From Metabacillus flavus (GTDB taxonomy: Bacteria; Bacillota; Bacilli; Bacillales; Bacillaceae): a DNA stretch of 64,000 nt. The position numbers were made by a program, and so were the translations under genes. The stretch is taken from assembly GCF_018283675.1 (NCBI RefSeq), contig NZ_JAGVRK010000001.1, positions 3,162,001 through 3,226,000 on the forward strand, written 5' to 3'. The notes beneath the pieces were generated by a model. The model made no database searches. It saw only the letters and a list, made by a program, of their open reading frames with translations, and was not told where the DNA came from. Shown piece by piece: positions 26,730 to 35,013 of the stretch. Every line of letters starts with the position of its first letter. Position 1 is the first letter of the stretch.

Positions 26730-26747
26730 ACCCTGCTCCTTTTTTGT
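26711..26747 (+). terminator. Terminator of the mrp-alkD transcript
   Basis: AAAAGGAGCAGAGTAAACCCTGCTCCTTTTTT forms a stem over the alkD stop codon with a T run. Confidence 0.88.
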
Positions 26748-26816
26748 TGGCATTGGATTTGGATAAATAAAAGAACCTGTACATTGCCTCATTAGAAACT
26801 TTGGTTAAACATAACT

Positions 26817-27212
26817 TTATCTAAACTCTATACGGCAGCCTCCTCTCGTTTTCTCGCCTTTAAGATTAATGGTATGCATGCTGCTGCCTGCCTCCGATGA
26901 AAACGTCCCCTGGCTGCTCTCTTTAAAGGTTTCTTTCCAGATCATTCGTTTACGTTCGCTCCATTCAATGGTCAGCTCTCCTTCCTCCACCACTACATCG
27001 TATACAATCATCATCTTTTTCCCCTTTTTGAATACAAAATGATAATAGTCAACACCTGTATACTTCTTATAGGAAACTTCTAATTTTTTTCCAAAATGTT
27101 TATAAAAATAGCCCACTTTATAGACTCTATGGAATTTGATATATTTCCTTAGCATAAAGCCAATGACTAGAATGAATATTAATGATATCCAATTTGAGTC
27201 CAATTTTTTCAT
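26817..27212 (-). CDS. Hypothetical membrane-anchored protein
   Basis: A 131-residue protein. An N-terminal helix (WISLIFILVIGFMLRKYI) is followed by a strand-rich, basic domain (VDYYHFVFKKGKKMMIVYDV, ELTIEWSERKRMIW) that ends CRIEFR. AGAAGGGATG precedes the ATG. No known motif was recognised. It lies alone between the mrp terminator and another terminator, in the place where B. subtilis has yuxO directly. Confidence 0.65.
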   Translation of the reverse strand: MKKLDSNWISLIFILVIGFMLRKYIKFHRVYKVGYFYKHFGKKLEVSYKKYTGVDYYHFVFKKGKKMMIVYDVVVEEGELTIEWSERKRMIWKETFKESSQGTFSSEAGSSMHTINLKGEKTRGGCRIEFR

Positions 27213-27294
27213 CCCTTCTCATGATTCTCAAATTCCCCTAACGTTTTCTTATCCCTCTTGCGCTATTATTAAACAAAACGGTTCACGTAAATAA

Positions 27295-27332
27295 AAAGGA
27301 GCAGAATCAATTCTGCTCCTTCCGTTTATTTC
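27295..27332. terminator. Terminator downstream of yuxO
   Basis: AAAAAGGAGCAGAATCAATTCTGCTCCTTCCG forms an eleven-pair stem next to the yuxO stop. Confidence 0.8.
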
Positions 27333-27709
27333 TTTTTGATGACGGCCATCGTACATCTTGAGATGCAGATTAGCTGTCCTTCTTCGTCTGTTATTTTAAT
27401 GTCCCACACCATCGTCGATTTCCCTTTGTGAAAAGGAACCGCCCGTGCAGTGACAAATCCGTCTTTTTTGGAACGGATGTGATTGGCATTAATCTCAAGC
27501 CCTACACAAATCTCCGTATCCTGGTCAATGAAGTGGAAAGCCCCTATGCTTGCTGCTGTTTCAGCTAGTGCAACAGATGCACCGCCATGCAAAATGCCGA
27601 ACGGCTGTCTTGTTCTCTCATTAACAGGCATAACCGCTATAACACCTTGATCAGAAACCTCCTTTATTTCAATCCCTAAGGTTTCAATCATTGTATTCGT
27701 GATATCCAT
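27326..27709 (-). CDS. yuxO: Hotdog-fold thioesterase YuxO (MenI-like)
   Basis: A 127-residue PaaI/YbgC-type hotdog thioesterase. The signature RQPFGILHGGASVALAETAA, including the usual HGG motif and catalytic acidic residue in the following helix, is clear. VGLEINANHIRSKKDGFV marks the YuxO/MenI subgroup, which is thought to hydrolyse 1,4-dihydroxy-2-naphthoyl-CoA in menaquinone synthesis. This substrate is inference from family. Gene order relative to comA matches B. subtilis except for the inserted small genes. Confidence 0.88.
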   Translation of the reverse strand: MDITNTMIETLGIEIKEVSDQGVIAVMPVNERTRQPFGILHGGASVALAETAASIGAFHFIDQDTEICVGLEINANHIRSKKDGFVTARAVPFHKGKSTMVWDIKITDEEGQLICISRCTMAVIKKK

Positions 27710-27775
27710 TCATACCCCTCCCCTGTACTCATCCCATCTTTATCATAATAACGCTTCTTGCGCTGAAATGTCTTT

Positions 27776-27856
27776 TTATTTTTTTAAAATGTTTGCAACA
27801 AAACAAAAATAAACAGCCAATAAAAACAATGCGGGTATAACCGCCAAGATATTCAT
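27776..27856 (-). CDS. Candidate 26-residue membrane peptide
   Basis: Reads MNILAVIPALFLLAVYFCFV followed by ANILKK. This is a single hydrophobic helix with a basic end, the usual look of bacterial small membrane proteins. GGGGGATGA lies just before the ATG. It sits alone in the yuxO-SIMPL gap. I recognise no homologue, and its short length makes the call tentative. Confidence 0.5.
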   Translation of the reverse strand: MNILAVIPALFLLAVYFCFVANILKK

Positions 27857-27973
27857 TTCATCCCCCTAATATGATTCTTTCATGATACATGAATATCATC
27901 ATAAGGGATGAATATCATGGCAATATTGAGAATTTGTTTATTTTTTGTAAAGTTCTGTTATTTATAGGCCTTT

Positions 27974-28645
27974 CTACCCGTAACGATAGTGAACCAGTAC
28001 TTCAGCAGTAACCGTTAAGGAACCTGGAAAAACAGGAGTTGGAGCTGAGGCTGCCATTAAAGCTGTGCCCTCTCTCTCAAAGGGAACAAACCCTTTTGAC
28101 ACTTCTACTACTTTTATCGGTGTAGACTGAAGAGATACCTGGTAGCTTTGAGCAAGTACAACCGCCTTTTCATATCCCTGTTTTACGGCGTCTCTTAATG
28201 CAGCTTCCACATAAGGCTTTGTGTTTTCAAGTTTAAACTGAACCCTGTCAACCCGGTTCACCCCATTATTAACAGCAGTATCAACAATCGCTCCAATTTG
28301 ATCAAGCCGCTCCGTTTTAACAGAGAGCAAATTAACGACTTCGTACCCTTCAAGCGTTTGTTTCCCGTCCTGAAAGGAGTACTTAGGAGAGATATTATAC
28401 GATATCGTCTGGACATTTTCTTTATCAATTCCCAGTCTGTATAGAGCATTAACGGCTTTTTCTAACCGGACCTTGTTCTCATCCTGCGCCGATTTTACAT
28501 CCTGTGATTCTGTAACGATTCCGAGCTGAATAATTGCTGTATCAGGACTTGCTTCCGCACTGCCCTGTCCGGTCACTTCCATTAAATATTCTTTTCGGTC
28601 CCTCGCCTGGCCGCCTGAAACAGGCATATATCCTCCGTATTGCAT
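27974..28645 (-). CDS. SIMPL-domain (DUF541) protein
   Basis: A 223-residue SIMPL-domain protein. EYLMEVTGQGSAEASPDTAI begins the domain, with IGAIVDTAVNNGVNRVDRVQF and the closing LTVTAEVLVHYRY. Members are often periplasmic or surface proteins of unclear role, some tied to oxidative stress. No signal peptide is visible here, so it may be cytoplasmic. AGGATGTGAG precedes the ATG. It lies directly downstream of comA with 62 bases between and may share its transcript. Confidence 0.85.
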   Translation of the reverse strand: MQYGGYMPVSGGQARDRKEYLMEVTGQGSAEASPDTAIIQLGIVTESQDVKSAQDENKVRLEKAVNALYRLGIDKENVQTISYNISPKYSFQDGKQTLEGYEVVNLLSVKTERLDQIGAIVDTAVNNGVNRVDRVQFKLENTKPYVEAALRDAVKQGYEKAVVLAQSYQVSLQSTPIKVVEVSKGFVPFEREGTALMAASAPTPVFPGSLTVTAEVLVHYRYG

Positions 28646-28707
28646 GCACTCACATCCTATTAGAGAATTTCTTCTAACTATATGTGAGAAGCAAACGGTA
28701 ATTGCCC

Positions 28708-29349
28708 TTAATCAATAATTGATTCAGACTTTGCAATTAAAACAGCCTCGGTTCTTGAGCCTACATTAAGTTTATTAAAAATAGAAGTCAGGCTATATTC
28801 AATGGAGCGCTTGCTTAAATGGAGGTTATCAGCAATTTCCTGATTGGTATGCCCCTTCTCGACCTCCTGCAAAATCGCTTTCTCCCTCTCATTCAGACAG
28901 TCCGTCTCAAGAACCTGCTCGGAATTCTTGATTTTCTGCTGAGATAGCAAGCTTTGCAGGTAACCATAAGGAAGAATGATTTCACCTTTGATCGCGTGAC
29001 GAATATATGCCAAAATCTTTTCTTTGGACTCAGCTTTATTGATTGCCCCATGGATCCCCATGCGAATTGCTTCTTCAAAATAATCTTCCACTTCATACCC
29101 TGTATAAAGAATGATCTTGCAATCCGATTTTTGCTCAACAATCCCTCTGGATAATTCCATCCCATTTGCATCGCCTAAATTCAAATCCATTAAAACCACA
29201 TCAAAAGCGGAGAAATCCATCTGCTCAACTGCCTCGAGTGTAAAAGGAGGATTCATAAAATCAACCGTTACCTCAGGATCCTTTTCTAAGATGGCTTTCG
29301 TACCCTCCCGGACTGCCGGGTGATCATCTACTACTAAAATATGTATCAT
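28708..29349 (-). CDS. comA: Competence response regulator ComA
   Basis: A 213-residue NarL/FixJ regulator. The receiver domain (residues 1-120) has Asp8, Asp9, the phosphoacceptor Asp55 in LMDLNLGDANG and ILYTGYEVEDYFEEAI. The C-terminal LuxR-type HTH is EKGHTNQEIADNLHLSKRSI, nearly identical to B. subtilis ComA. Phosphorylated by ComP, it drives srf/comS, degQ and other density-controlled genes. AGGAGGGCT lies close before the ATG of MIHILVVDD, and an 18-codon upstream extension is open but unlikely. Confidence 0.95.
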   Translation of the reverse strand: MIHILVVDDHPAVREGTKAILEKDPEVTVDFMNPPFTLEAVEQMDFSAFDVVLMDLNLGDANGMELSRGIVEQKSDCKIILYTGYEVEDYFEEAIRMGIHGAINKAESKEKILAYIRHAIKGEIILPYGYLQSLLSQQKIKNSEQVLETDCLNEREKAILQEVEKGHTNQEIADNLHLSKRSIEYSLTSIFNKLNVGSRTEAVLIAKSESIID

Positions 29350-29390
29350 AGCCCTCCTACCTCTCCATGAAGCTAGTCCTATTGTATAAA

Positions 29391-29421
29391 AAAGACTTGG
29401 CATTCGCCAAGTCTTTAATTG
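29391..29421 (-). terminator. Hairpin between comP and comA (attenuator or partial terminator)
   Basis: On the minus strand, TTAAAGACTTGGCGAATGCCAAGTCTTTTTT is a stem of nine pairs with a T run. It lies between comP and comA, so it should reduce read-through unless comA has its own promoter. Confidence 0.75.
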
Positions 29422-29427
29422 AAAAAG

Positions 29428-31734
29428 TTATATTTCAATTACTGCTTTAAATCCATGTCCTCTGGAAGTCTCAATTGTGAGCGTGCCTTTTAACGCTTTT
29501 ACACGCTCGGTTATACCGGAAAGTCCCATACTTTCGGAACTATAGCTAATCTCATTTTGATCGAAGCCAATTCCGTCATCCTCATAATGCAGAACAATTT
29601 TATCCTTAATGCAAACAAGCATGATTAGGACATTGCTCGCATGTGAGTGCTTATTCGCATTCGTAAGCAGCTCCTGAATAATCCTATATAAGTTCAGCTG
29701 CACATCCAAATCCGTATTAGGCTGGAACTTCCCAGCATTCATCCGGATCTCAAAATCTGCAATTTCTTTATATTGTGTGACAAGTTTATTCAGAGCCTTT
29801 ACCAGGCCTAAATCATACAGCAGCTGCGGACGAAGCTCCTGACACGTTTCTCTAGTCGTTTTAATAATCTTGGTCATATTCTCATTCATATCCTCAAGCT
29901 GATCCTTCAAATCGGCTGGGGCAGCCTCAAGCTCCACAAGCGCGACTTCGCACTGCCTCTTTAAAGAAATCAAATCCTGCAAAACCGAATCATGCAAATC
30001 CTTCGCCAGGTTCGACCGCTGTTTTTCTTCTATTGAAAAGAAGAGTTTTGTCAGCCAGGAAGGATTTGTTCCTTCTTTTTGAACGGTCTCCAAATGGTTC
30101 ATGAGTTCTTCAATCTTTAAGAAGTTCTCAAGGGACACGTTAGTATAAAAGGAAAGTGCTTTGAGCCATGAGATTTCATCTCTGGTTAGTTTTGGAGTAT
30201 TGATGGATGAGAGGCAGAGAAGTACGTAATTTCGATTGTCTGTTTCACCAATATTTATTAAAAAACCACGGTCGACTTCTTTTATTTTTCCAATTTCAGA
30301 TATTACATTAACGCATTCATTCTTATAAAAATCAATATCATCTAAATTAGGATTAACATCTTTTGCTATTACCTTATTGTCTTTGCTAACTTCAAGAAAA
30401 AATGCTTTATTAACCAATAGCACGTCTGTAATAGTTCTTTTAAGTTCTGTTATTACCTGGTTTAGATTGCTTGCTTTTCTTAATTCACTTGTATATTTAA
30501 ATATGCTATCCTGATAATTATATTTTTCTGAAAACCTTTTAAGCTTAAATCTAAAGTCAAAAATTTCCTTGAGATAAAATACAACTAACATAATTAAATA
30601 AATAAAAATAGATAATTGTATTGGATAAAAGACACTTGTTTTGTTATCTAAAGTAAGGGCTACAAAAACTGTTATCAATGTAGGCAAAATAGCTAAAAGG
30701 CCATAGTACCTAAAACGTCCTAGGAGAAATTCTATGTCGTAAATTTTTGTAGCTAAAAATTGATATACAAGAGAAAACGGTATTAGAAGCAAAAAAGAAG
30801 CTAGTGCAGCCGGTGGGAAAATATGTTTGTTAAAGATTACAAAAGGCAAGATATATAATATTAAGAAAGGTGAAAACGCAAGCACATTAGTTATAATCAA
30901 GACTTTCACAAAATATTTCTGTTCGGAAAGTTTTACTTTCCTTAATCCTATTATTTTAAGGGTAAATATTAATATAAATAAAGTAAGGAAAGAAACTAAA
31001 TTTAATGCCTTGACCTCAGTATAAGTAGCGTATACATAAGTATTTGTAATATTTCTAAATACGTCTATTGAGACATTTATAAAAAGTATTCCATAAGCTA
31101 AGTATACAAATCTTTTATTAAATAACTCTACGCCAATTTCCTTAAAGTAGTGGTATATAAATTGGAGATAAGTAACAGGAACTAACAGAAATAAAGAGAC
31201 ATTAGTAAATCGCCCAAATAAATCTCCCCTGGACGAACCACCCGTACTTAAATATGCCATTGATATCGCGAACAAGAACCAGATGAGTATAGAAGCAGAT
31301 TGCAGGTTCATTTTTCTATTTGATTTGTAAATAAAATAACTGCAAAACATACATAGTAGAAACAGCGTAAAAGGAATGACAATTAAAAATAAATTTTGAT
31401 AATACAGAACAGATTCTGATACCTTTAAATTAATTTCTTCAGAACCTCTTTTAATTTTAAGAGATTCAAGTTGTTCAAGTAAGCCATATTTAGCCGTTTG
31501 AGAATGGAGTTGAGGATCTTTTCCATTAATTTCAAGGACAAGATCCCCAGGCATTAAATTTTTTTCAGACCATGTTTTTGGCTCTACTTCACTAACATAA
31601 AATTCACCATTACTTTTTGGAATTGCAGCAGCCCCAATATAAGGGAATTTCACAGTTATATAAGAGAAATATATGACTAAAATACAACTAATAATTAAAG
31701 TTATATAGTAGGTCTTTTTGTTGTTGAAAACCAT
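29428..31734 (-). CDS. comP: Pheromone sensor histidine kinase ComP
   Basis: A 768-residue membrane kinase. After a first helix comes an extracellular PDZ-like segment (NLMPGDLVLEINGKDP). A cluster of about seven further helices follows, then a GAF-like linker. The kinase core is of the HisKA_3 type with the phosphoacceptor His near residue 581 (NLAKDLHDSVLQDL) and an ATPase domain with DDGIGF and SMGLSGITERV. It senses the modified ComX peptide and phosphorylates ComA. The first two thirds is much richer in A+T than the kinase core, as in polymorphic comQXP loci. The ribosome site is weak (AAGGGATG). Confidence 0.94.
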   Translation of the reverse strand: MVFNNKKTYYITLIISCILVIYFSYITVKFPYIGAAAIPKSNGEFYVSEVEPKTWSEKNLMPGDLVLEINGKDPQLHSQTAKYGLLEQLESLKIKRGSEEINLKVSESVLYYQNLFLIVIPFTLFLLCMFCSYFIYKSNRKMNLQSASILIWFLFAISMAYLSTGGSSRGDLFGRFTNVSLFLLVPVTYLQFIYHYFKEIGVELFNKRFVYLAYGILFINVSIDVFRNITNTYVYATYTEVKALNLVSFLTLFILIFTLKIIGLRKVKLSEQKYFVKVLIITNVLAFSPFLILYILPFVIFNKHIFPPAALASFLLLIPFSLVYQFLATKIYDIEFLLGRFRYYGLLAILPTLITVFVALTLDNKTSVFYPIQLSIFIYLIMLVVFYLKEIFDFRFKLKRFSEKYNYQDSIFKYTSELRKASNLNQVITELKRTITDVLLVNKAFFLEVSKDNKVIAKDVNPNLDDIDFYKNECVNVISEIGKIKEVDRGFLINIGETDNRNYVLLCLSSINTPKLTRDEISWLKALSFYTNVSLENFLKIEELMNHLETVQKEGTNPSWLTKLFFSIEEKQRSNLAKDLHDSVLQDLISLKRQCEVALVELEAAPADLKDQLEDMNENMTKIIKTTRETCQELRPQLLYDLGLVKALNKLVTQYKEIADFEIRMNAGKFQPNTDLDVQLNLYRIIQELLTNANKHSHASNVLIMLVCIKDKIVLHYEDDGIGFDQNEISYSSESMGLSGITERVKALKGTLTIETSRGHGFKAVIEI

Positions 31735-31763
31735 AAAAACATCCCTTGTAGTTTATTGCAAGA

Positions 31764-31925
31764 TCAATACCAGAACATGTTGACAGTTCGGCCGGCGTCA
31801 ATCAGCCCCTCTAACAATCCTTTTAAATCATCTAATTTATCTAATCCTAAAATGCTGGCCTCTCCATTAACAACTTTTTCAAGAACCTCTGGATTCTCTA
31901 CTAAATAGTTTACGATTTCTTGCAT
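31764..31925 (-). CDS. comX: ComX pheromone precursor (53 residues)
   Basis: A 53-codon frame between comQ and comP, starting MQEIVNYLVENPEVLEKVVN and ending GRTVNMFWY. The N-terminal part, with a leader-like helix and GEASILGLD, matches the ComX pattern. The C-terminal Trp52 is the expected residue for isoprenyl modification by ComQ, and the mature pheromone would be a short peptide from the tail. TAGGAGATGAAAAAG precedes the ATG. In B. subtilis pheromones that I recall, Trp is third from the end. Here it is next to last, so this is a distinct pherotype. Identity rests on position, size and tail. Confidence 0.9.
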   Translation of the reverse strand: MQEIVNYLVENPEVLEKVVNGEASILGLDKLDDLKGLLEGLIDAGRTVNMFWY

Positions 31926-31947
31926 TCTTTTTCATCTCCTAAATGGC

Positions 31948-32889
31948 TTATTTTATCAAATGAGATTTTAATATCTCAATTCGATCAGTTGTTAATGGCA
32001 GGTTATTCATAGCTGTAGTCGCTTTTTGGATGGCTATCTGCTTCATCACATTTAAGTAATGTGTTACACCTGATTTAAGCAGTACCTCTTTATACGTCTT
32101 CATGTCGCCATATTGTTTTTCAAAAGTTTTACCACTCTCAATAAATTCAAGTAATTCCTTAGATGTTTCATTAAATTGTCTTTTTATATATAAAAGTGCA
32201 AGTGTATTTTTCTGAGCAGACAGATCACTTTTATGTAGTTGAAATAAGTCACGAAAATCATTCTCAGTCTGAGCTGCAATGCCAATCTGCACCGCATACT
32301 CATGGACTACAGGAATCTCACTTCCATATGAATACATGGTTCCTATCATGGAGGCCATCGCGATGAGGGAACCAGACTTGCGTTTCATCATTTCTAAACA
32401 TGCTTCTTCTGTATCCGCAGATCCGGTCAAATCTTCGTGCTGCCCCGTCATTGCGTTAATAGAATAGTTATTTACTAAAGGAATCAGCAAACCGCTGCGG
32501 TCCGTTTCAGCTATCATCTGAAGACTGATCGTATAGATAAGCGTTGAAAGATTCAGGGCTTCTCCAGGAGGAATCTGCATCCATGGCTCAGAAAAATTAT
32601 CCTGGTCTTCCAAATCATCAAAAATATCAAATGACAGCGCATAAAGTTCAACTGCGGCCGCAAGTTTATGCAAATCCTCAATGAACTGTTCAGACCGCCC
32701 TTGTTCTGCCGCAAATAACATCCCATGGATATAGGTCAAGTTTCCAAAAAAGGCCTGATCCTTCGTGCCGATAAACGACAAAATTCGATCCCGGGCTGCG
32801 GTATTTTTCACTTTGGAGGTTACCGATTGCGCAGATGCCTTTATTACTGCGTCGAAGTTCAAGTGTAATTGGTCACTAATTGCAATCAC
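31948..32889 (-). CDS. comQ: ComX isoprenyl transferase ComQ
   Basis: A 313-residue polyprenyl-synthase-like enzyme. The first Asp-rich motif is visible in SFDIFDDLEDQDN near residue 98, and the second is shortened to ENDFRDLF, as in ComQ. It attaches a geranyl or farnesyl group to the ComX tryptophan and is needed for pheromone maturation. The start is GTG with AAAGGGG very close, so the exact start is uncertain. comX begins 22 bases after its stop. The DNA is A+T rich like comX and the front of comP. Confidence 0.9.
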   Translation of the reverse strand: MIAISDQLHLNFDAVIKASAQSVTSKVKNTAARDRILSFIGTKDQAFFGNLTYIHGMLFAAEQGRSEQFIEDLHKLAAAVELYALSFDIFDDLEDQDNFSEPWMQIPPGEALNLSTLIYTISLQMIAETDRSGLLIPLVNNYSINAMTGQHEDLTGSADTEEACLEMMKRKSGSLIAMASMIGTMYSYGSEIPVVHEYAVQIGIAAQTENDFRDLFQLHKSDLSAQKNTLALLYIKRQFNETSKELLEFIESGKTFEKQYGDMKTYKEVLLKSGVTHYLNVMKQIAIQKATTAMNNLPLTTDRIEILKSHLIK

Positions 32890-32983
32890 CCCTTTAAAAG
32901 TAATATTACTATATATGCATTTTTTTTAATAGATAATTATAAAATATTTACATTAATATAAAGAGATTCACATAATTTCAATA

Positions 32984-33015
32984 AAAAAAACAGCCTCTAT
33001 TTGATGAGGCTGCTT
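32984..33015 (-). terminator. Terminator upstream of comQ
   Basis: On the minus strand, CAGCCTCATCAAATAGAGGCTG is followed by eight T residues. It isolates comQ from degQ transcription. Confidence 0.85.
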
Positions 33016-33045
33016 TCTGTTTCATCCTATTATATGTTCTGTATG

Positions 33046-33074
33046 CAAAGAAAAAAGCTCTTTATGTAAGAGCC
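33046..33074 (-). terminator. Terminator of degQ
   Basis: On the minus strand, GGCTCTTACATAAAGAGCTTTTTTC lies directly after the degQ stop. Confidence 0.88.
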
Positions 33075-33215
33075 TTAAGAAACCTTTACATATGCGTATT
33101 TGTCATACTTATCAATGCTTTTGTTAATGGATTGCAAGGATTGTTTGGTTTCACGAATTTCCTTTTCCAGCTGGTGAAGAATCTGTGTCAGTTCTTCAAT
33201 CTTATGTTGTGTCAT
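33075..33215 (-). CDS. degQ: Degradation enzyme regulator DegQ (46 residues)
   Basis: A 46-residue protein (MTQHKIEELTQILHQLEKEI, then INKSIDKYDKYAY) of the same length and pattern as B. subtilis DegQ. DegQ helps phosphate transfer from DegS to DegU and so raises production of secreted degradative enzymes. It is activated by ComA in B. subtilis. AAGGAGTGTGG precedes the ATG. It lies directly upstream of comQ, separated by two terminators, as in B. subtilis. Confidence 0.93.
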   Translation of the reverse strand: MTQHKIEELTQILHQLEKEIRETKQSLQSINKSIDKYDKYAYVKVS

Positions 33216-33440
33216 CGCTTCCACACTCCTTCTTTTAGATCAGGCTGGCGAATGGGAAGCCACTAGCCTTTGTTAACTTAATTGTATAGGAGTGTAGACC
33301 GTTTGTAACCGAAAATAAGGCGAAATTCTCAGTGCGTGATACCGCAAACCTTTCAATAGTCCATTGTGTTTATATTTACGTGATTTTCAGTCGTGTTTAT
33401 TATCCTATAAACCTGGGCTATTAGAGTCTGAATACTCATT

Positions 33441-33665
33441 TTATCCGCCTTTTCTGGATAAATGGTCCTCGATTAAATTCTCCGCAAGTATTTCGGCTCT
33501 CGAACGAACTGCGGCTAATTCAGCAGGACCTTTGTATCTTACAATTAAATCTACAATATTGTTATCTGAGCAAACAAATTCTGCTTCGACCGCATTTCCT
33601 TCGTGATGGAATACAAAGATAAATACCAGCTTACTCTCCAATTCAAAGATTTTCGGTTCGAGCAA
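33441..33665 (-). CDS. Hypothetical 74-residue protein
   Basis: A short mixed alpha/beta protein (FELESKLVFIFVFHHEGNAV, AEILAENLIEDHLSRKGG) without membrane segments or metal motifs. A plus-strand frame overlaps it, but the minus frame has a better ribosome site (TGGGAGGGGTAGGTTTTG before the start). Function unknown. It lies between degQ and the YuzC-like gene. Confidence 0.55.
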   Translation of the reverse strand: MLEPKIFELESKLVFIFVFHHEGNAVEAEFVCSDNNIVDLIVRYKGPAELAAVRSRAEILAENLIEDHLSRKGG

Positions 33666-33802
33666 AACCTACCCCTCCCAAAATTTGTCTTATTAGAGAA
33701 ATTCGCCTCTGTTTTCAGAAACCCTTTCTTTTAACAGAAAAAGGACAAATCTCATAAACCCTGGACATATAGTTTAAGGATATGGATAGGAGGTGATTGT
33801 AC

Positions 33803-34093
33803 TTGCCCAGCCCGCCGTTCAGTTCAAGCTATATTGAGATATTCCGCTTAAGTGCAAGAGAAGCCGCTTCACTTTTCGGTGATATGCAAAAAGTGCTTAT
33901 CACGATATCCTCTTCCCCTCAATATGCATACCGCATCAAAAAGAGCGCAGAATTATCGAATACAAAGGAAGTAAGAAGGTTAATACGCCAGTCTGGGTTA
34001 GTTTCACCATTCGAGGTCACTTATACTCCTGATGGGATTAACATTTTATTGTTGAAAACTCATGGTCATCTTACTGCTTCCCTAAGATGGTAG
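33803..34093 (+). CDS. YuzC-like small protein, probably sporulation related
   Basis: A 96-residue protein starting at TTG, eight bases after GGAGG. A TTG six bases earlier is too close to that site. The C-terminal half (VRRLIRQSGLVSPFEVTYTP) resembles what I recall of B. subtilis YuzC, found near degQ. CATATAGTTT lies about 35 bases before the start and loosely resembles a sporulation sigma -10. Function is unknown and the name is tentative. Confidence 0.6.
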   Translation: MPSPPFSSSYIEIFRLSAREAASLFGDMQKVLITISSSPQYAYRIKKSAELSNTKEVRRLIRQSGLVSPFEVTYTPDGINILLLKTHGHLTASLRW

Positions 34094-34162
34094 CCCGCAA
34101 TTAGCAAATTACGGTCAGCATATTAGGGGCGGATTGGACCAAAATAAGTGCGAGGTGGTTAC

Positions 34163-34846
34163 ATGGAGATTTTTACTGCAGATTTTTTAGCTTCACTTCT
34201 TTCCATTGTAGTCATTGACCTTGTCCTGGCAGGGGATAATGCGATTTTAATTGGACTCGCTGCAAGGAATTTGCCTGCAGGGCAGCGAAAAAAAGTGATT
34301 CTGTGGGGAACGGCAGGAGCGATTATCATCAGGGCAGTTGCCACTTTTGCATTCGTATACCTGCTAAAAATTCCAGGATTGCTATTAGCAGGAGGACTTA
34401 TCCTTTTATGGATTGCATATAGGCTGCTTACCGATGATAAGGAGCATGATGTGAAAGGCGGAACGAGCACCATGTCCGCTATCCGCACGATCATTATTGC
34501 GGATGCTGTAATGGGACTTGATAATGTTCTTGCTGTTGCCGGAGCTGCACACGGCAGTTTTTTGCTTGTAACACTTGGTCTTCTCATTTCGATTCCGATT
34601 GTTGTTTGGGGAAGCACAATTATCTTGAAATTTATCGATCGATTCCCGGTTATCATTGTCATCGGTGCAGCGATTCTCGCTTGGACCGCAGCAAAGATGA
34701 TTGTAAAGGAGCCCTTCCTTAAACCTTATTTTAGGGAAGAATGGCTTACTTATACATTTGAATTAGCAGTCATTGTCCTCGTTACTGGTATCGGGTATTA
34801 CCGCAAAAAATCCCGAAGCCGACGAAGAGTGATTGAACAAAATTAA
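34163..34846 (+). CDS. TerC-family membrane protein (YjbE/YkoY type)
   Basis: A 227-residue protein with about seven membrane helices. The conserved acidic motifs VVIDLVLAGDNAILIGLAA and ADAVMGLDNVLAVAGAAHG are clear. Members are associated with metal export. Some are implicated in manganese efflux or metalation of secreted enzymes. GAGGTGG precedes the ATG of MEIFTAD. No manganese riboswitch was seen in the short upstream gap. Confidence 0.9.
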   Translation: MEIFTADFLASLLSIVVIDLVLAGDNAILIGLAARNLPAGQRKKVILWGTAGAIIIRAVATFAFVYLLKIPGLLLAGGLILLWIAYRLLTDDKEHDVKGGTSTMSAIRTIIIADAVMGLDNVLAVAGAAHGSFLLVTLGLLISIPIVVWGSTIILKFIDRFPVIIVIGAAILAWTAAKMIVKEPFLKPYFREEWLTYTFELAVIVLVTGIGYYRKKSRSRRRVIEQN

Positions 34847-34879
34847 AACAAGGGCGCCGTCAGGCAGCCCTTGTTTAGT
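34846..34879 (+). terminator. Terminator of the TerC gene
   Basis: ACAAGGGC, an eleven-base loop region, then GCCCTTGT and a T run. Confidence 0.85.
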
Positions 34880-35013
34880 TAGTTGATGAGTTTTTCACTT
34901 CATATAATACATATTTTTCTGCCGCATCCTTTAACTGATCAAATGTATGCGTTCTTACGCCCTGGATCATATCAGGAGCACATCGTATGCATGAAAAAAC
35001 CGGCTTTCTTTCC

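Noticed and set aside
34094-34162. Possible manganese (yybP-ykoY) riboswitch before the TerC gene
   Set aside because: The gap is only about 70 bases and lacks the paired helices of that class.
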